64,000 nucleotides of DNA from VAZQ01 sp963712565 (GTDB lineage: Bacteria; Pseudomonadota; Alphaproteobacteria; Rhizobiales; Xanthobacteraceae), in NCBI GenBank assembly GCA_963712565.1, contig CAVQIP010000068.1:62001-126000 (forward strand). The letters are read 5' to 3'. Below the pieces are notes generated by a model that was given only the letters and a program-made list of their open reading frames with translations, was not told the origin of the DNA and did not search any database. This document shows positions 61,554-64,000 of the stretch, piece after piece; within the stretch, counting starts at the first letter, position 1; each line of letters starts with the position of its first letter. A program made the position numbers and the translations under genes.

Positions 61554-62327
61554 ATGGCCGACGATTGGAGTGCGCGCCAATACCTCAAGTTCGAGGACGA
61601 GCGCACGCGCCCGCCGCGCGATCTCCTGGCGCAGGTGCCGCTTTCGGCGCCGCGCCGGGTGATCGATCTCGGCTGCGGGCCCGGCAATTCCACCGAGCTG
61701 CTGATCGAGCGCTATCCGCAGGCCGAAGTGATCGGCCTGGATTCCTCCCCCGACATGCTGCGCCAGGCGCGCGAACGGCTTCCCGGCTGCCGCTTCCTCG
61801 AAGCGGATCTGGCGCATTGGCGCCCGCAGGCGAGCGTCGATCTCCTGTTCGCCAACGCCGTGTTGCAATGGGTCCCCGACCATCCCGCGGTGTTGCGGCG
61901 TCTGCTCGCGGTACTGCCGCAAGGCGGCGTATTGGCGGTGCAGATGCCCGACAACACGCAGGAGCCGGCGCTGGCGCTCATGGTCGAGGTGGCGGAGAGC
62001 GGCCCGTGGGCGGCCGCTCTTGCCAGCGCCGCGGCGGCGCGCGACGACCTGCCGACGCCGGCGGCCTATTACAATTTGCTCAAGCCGCTCTGCGCGCACC
62101 TCGACATCTGGCACACGGTCTACAATCACGTGCTGGCCGGACCCGAAGCCATCGTCGAATGGTTCCGCGGCTCGGGCCTGCGGCCGTTTCTCGCCCCGCT
62201 CGACCAGGACATGCGCAAGGACTTCGTCGCCGCCTATCGCACGCGCATCGCGCAAGCCTACCCCGTGCGCTTCGACGGCAAGGCGCTGTTGCGGTTTCCG
62301 CGGCTGTTCATGGTGGCGATACGGTAG
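61554..62327 (+). CDS. tam: Trans-aconitate 2-methyltransferase
   Basis: A 257-aa SAM-dependent methyltransferase. It opens MADDWSARQYLKFEDERTRPPRDLL, has the SAM motif RVIDLGCGPGNSTELLIERYP near residue 35, LLFANAVLQWVPDHPAVLRRLL and FPRLFMVAIR at the end. It methylates trans-aconitate, an inhibitor of aconitase. It lies between two copies of the dual-hairpin repeat in opposite orientation. Confidence 0.94.
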   Translation: MADDWSARQYLKFEDERTRPPRDLLAQVPLSAPRRVIDLGCGPGNSTELLIERYPQAEVIGLDSSPDMLRQARERLPGCRFLEADLAHWRPQASVDLLFANAVLQWVPDHPAVLRRLLAVLPQGGVLAVQMPDNTQEPALALMVEVAESGPWAAALASAAAARDDLPTPAAYYNLLKPLCAHLDIWHTVYNHVLAGPEAIVEWFRGSGLRPFLAPLDQDMRKDFVAAYRTRIAQAYPVRFDGKALLRFPRLFMVAIR

Positions 62328-62353
62328 CGGGCCAGCGTCTGGATCGGGGATGT

Positions 62354-62498
62354 GTAGGGTGGGCAAAATCGCCTGCTGAGGAACGGCAACTTGCACGGCG
62401 CTGCGAGCGATTTTGCCCACGCGGACAGAACGCGTGGGCATTGCGCCTGCGCAACGAGTGCGGGGGAGAGAGCCGGAAGCGCGCAATGCCCACCCTAC
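62354..62498. repeat. Dual-hairpin intergenic repeat, copy 3 (inverted)
   Basis: A 145-bp element reading as the reverse complement of copy 1: GTAGGGTGGGCAAAATCGC at the left, GCGCAATGCCCACCCTAC at the right, with both stem-loops intact. It separates the convergent tam and HPF genes. Confidence 0.85.
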
Positions 62499-62514
62499 AG
62501 ATCTATCTCTCAGG

Positions 62515-63096
62515 CTAATTTTTCCCCTTCACCCGCACCTTGGTGGCGATCGGGCCGGTGTCGCCCACGTCCTCGTTGTAATAGACGTCGTCGCCGCGTT
62601 CGAGGCCGTCGAAGTCGCCGGACAGCAGCGAGTTGCGGTGGAAGTAGAGCAGCCCGCCCTCCTTGGTCATCAGAAACCCGAAGTCCTGCTCGGGCGTGAT
62701 CTCTGCGACCTGACCGAGCGATTGGTTCTCGGCATCGTGGTTGCCGACTTTGGTGCGGCCGTCGCGCCGCTCCTTGAGGTCGAGCAATTGCCGCTCGGCG
62801 ATGCGGAACGCCTCGTTGATCGCCTTGTGCAGGTCGGGGTGCTGATACTTCCGCAGCAGGTGCTCGGGCTCGTGGCTGACCACGAGGTCGGCGCGGCCCG
62901 GAATGCCGAGCTCGATGTGCACGACCGGAGGGATGGTGCCGGTAAGGTCCTTGGCGCGCTGGTCGATCCGGACCCGGCACGAGACCAGCCGGTCGTAGAG
63001 CTTCTCCAGATCGGCGACCCGGGCGCGGATTTCCTGTTCGGCCCAGTCCGAGCTTTCGATATTATGAAAAGCAATTTCGAGCGGCACCTGCAGCAT
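62515..63096 (-). CDS. HPF/RaiA-type ribosome-associated protein fused to a cold-shock-like domain
   Basis: A 193-aa two-part protein. Residues 1-100 resemble ribosome hibernation factor HPF/RaiA (FHNIESSDWAEQEIRARVADLEKLYDRLVSCRVRI, HEPEHLLRKY). Residues about 125-190 resemble a cold-shock domain: GFLMTKEGGLLYFHRNSLLSGDFDGLERGDDVYYNEDVGDTGPIATKVRV. The ATG at 63096 has GGAG at 6 nt, better than ATG 63108. It may link ribosome hibernation and stress; inferred. Confidence 0.85.
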   Translation of the reverse strand: MLQVPLEIAFHNIESSDWAEQEIRARVADLEKLYDRLVSCRVRIDQRAKDLTGTIPPVVHIELGIPGRADLVVSHEPEHLLRKYQHPDLHKAINEAFRIAERQLLDLKERRDGRTKVGNHDAENQSLGQVAEITPEQDFGFLMTKEGGLLYFHRNSLLSGDFDGLERGDDVYYNEDVGDTGPIATKVRVKGKN

Positions 63097-63227
63097 CGGC
63101 GGCTCCATATCTTGGGCGCTTTTGGACGCTTGTATTAACGCCCGGTGCGGTCGAATCGTTGCAGTGGAGCGGCGCCAACGGATCTGCGCCGGGCTTTTGC
63201 AATACGTCGGAAAGGAACGAGCGGGCA

Positions 63228-64000
63228 ATGGGTCGATTTGGCAACTATGCGGCTGTTCTCCTGGGCGCCTGGCTGGCGGCGGCTACCGCCACGCCCGCGG
63301 CGGCGGCCGATCCCGCCTTTCAAAAATGGCTGGAGGGACTCTGGCCGCAGGCGCAGGCGCTCGGCGTCTCGCGCCAGACTTTCGATGCCGCCACGCGCGG
63401 GCTCGCGCCCGATCTGACGCTGCCCGATCTCGAGCTGCCGGGCCGGCCGGGCGCGCCGCCGCGCGGCCAGGCTGAATTCGTGCAGACCCCCGCCGACTAC
63501 ATCAAGGAGGCCAATATCGCGCACCTCGCCGCGCAGGGAAAAAAGCTCGCCGCCGCGCACGCCCGCACGCTGGCCGCGATCGAGCAGCAATACGGCGTGC
63601 CCGGCAACGTGCTGCTGGCGATCTGGGGCCGCGAGACCGCGTTCGGCGGCTACCGGCTGCCGAAAAACGCCATCACCGTGCTCGCCACCCAGGGCTATTA
63701 CGGCCGGCGCAAGGACATGTTTGCGCAAGAGCTGCTCTACGCCCTCAAGATGCTGGAGGAGGGCCACGTCAGGCTCGCGGATATGAAGAGCTCCTGGGGC
63801 GGCGCCATGGGATTGACCCAGTTCCTGCCGTCCGAGTTCTACAAATACGCCGTCGATTTCGACGGCGACGGCAAGAAGGACATCTGGACCTCGGTGCCCG
63901 ATGCGCTGGCGTCGGCGGCGCAGCAACTCGTCGGCAAGGGCTGGCAGCGCGGCGCGCACTGGGCCTACGAGGTGCGCGCGCCGCAGAGCGTCGACTGCAC
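63228..64000 (+). CDS. Lytic murein transglycosylase (MltB-like), partial at right edge
   Basis: An incomplete 257-codon frame starting at ATG 63228 with AAAGGAACG upstream and running off the window. A signal peptide (MGRFGNYAAVLLGAWLAAATATPAAA) precedes a lytic transglycosylase domain: IEQQYGVPGNVLLAIWGRETAFGGYRLP, with the catalytic Glu in GRETAFGG, then MKSSWGGAMGLTQFLPSEF. The usual C-terminal peptidoglycan-binding repeat would be outside. It cleaves glycan strands in the periplasm. Confidence 0.92.
   Translation, partial: MGRFGNYAAVLLGAWLAAATATPAAAADPAFQKWLEGLWPQAQALGVSRQTFDAATRGLAPDLTLPDLELPGRPGAPPRGQAEFVQTPADYIKEANIAHLAAQGKKLAAAHARTLAAIEQQYGVPGNVLLAIWGRETAFGGYRLPKNAITVLATQGYYGRRKDMFAQELLYALKMLEEGHVRLADMKSSWGGAMGLTQFLPSEFYKYAVDFDGDGKKDIWTSVPDALASAAQQLVGKGWQRGAHWAYEVRAPQSVDC

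Overview
This window looks like a chromosomal segment of a high-GC alphaproteobacterial methylotroph, probably in the Hyphomicrobiales (Bradyrhizobiaceae/Xanthobacteraceae-like). The clues are the dense GC-rich coding, a tetrahydromethanopterin (H4MPT)-linked C1 pathway, a lanthanide-type XoxF methanol dehydrogenase, many ABC/Bug solute-binding proteins and the style of the intergenic palindromes. Placement is inferred from gene content only; no rRNA or tRNA gene was seen.

Region 1 (1-14 kb) is the H4MPT/methanofuran formaldehyde-oxidation island. The minus-strand operon runs mptG (beta-RFAP synthase), mtdB, an ATP-grasp gene, mch, a RimK-like ATP-grasp gene and a CitG-like gene, with fae behind it. 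A divergent plus-strand operon carries pcd, fhcBADC, a 69-aa unknown protein and a dihydropteroate synthase. mfnF (cut by the left edge) and a HisA-like gene lie at the start. The catalytic steps Fae, MtdB, Mch and FhcABCD are all present, next to cofactor-synthesis genes.

Region 2 (14-27 kb) is the methanol-oxidation locus. It has a frameshifted secreted protein, a pentapeptide-repeat protein, a HAD phosphatase, a SoxYZ-like carrier and a zinc metallohydrolase of the quinoprotein-relay type. Then come xoxF, xoxG (cytochrome c), xoxJ (binding protein) and a CXXCW-family rhodanese-like protein. Facing them is a five-gene minus-strand operon for a PQQ-dehydrogenase-associated (Ped-type) ABC transporter with a beta-propeller and an uncharacterised secreted protein.

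Region 3 (27.4-31.9 kb) is a second cofactor operon: an MfnB-FolB fusion, MfnE, DmrB, a DHPS-like protein and a DUF447 protein.

Region 4 (31.9-58.5 kb) is accessory metabolism and transport. It holds GST, RidA, an LVIVD-type protein, a gentisate-dioxygenase-like cupin and a lone solute-binding protein. It also holds an RND efflux pump with a TetR regulator and two matching operator-like palindromes, a Bug-type binding protein, a MetE-C-terminal-like protein and two back-to-back NrtA/SsuA-type ABC systems. A plus-strand catabolic run follows (M24-like, Ldh2-like, TIGR02444-like and carboxymuconolactone-decarboxylase-like genes), then an L,D-transpeptidase and a D-2-hydroxyacid dehydrogenase.

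Region 5 (58.6-64 kb) is housekeeping: two tandem paralogous micro-proteins, ettA, a trans-aconitate methyltransferase between two copies of a 146-bp dual-hairpin repeat, an HPF-cold-shock fusion and a lytic transglycosylase cut by the right edge.

The most distinctive signals are the duplicated TGACGA-N10-TCGTCA operator of the RND/TetR unit, the dual-hairpin repeat family, the tandem micro-protein paralogues, the MfnB-FolB fusion, the M24 homologue with altered metal ligands, and the unknown protein translationally coupled to the XoxF-linked ABC transporter.
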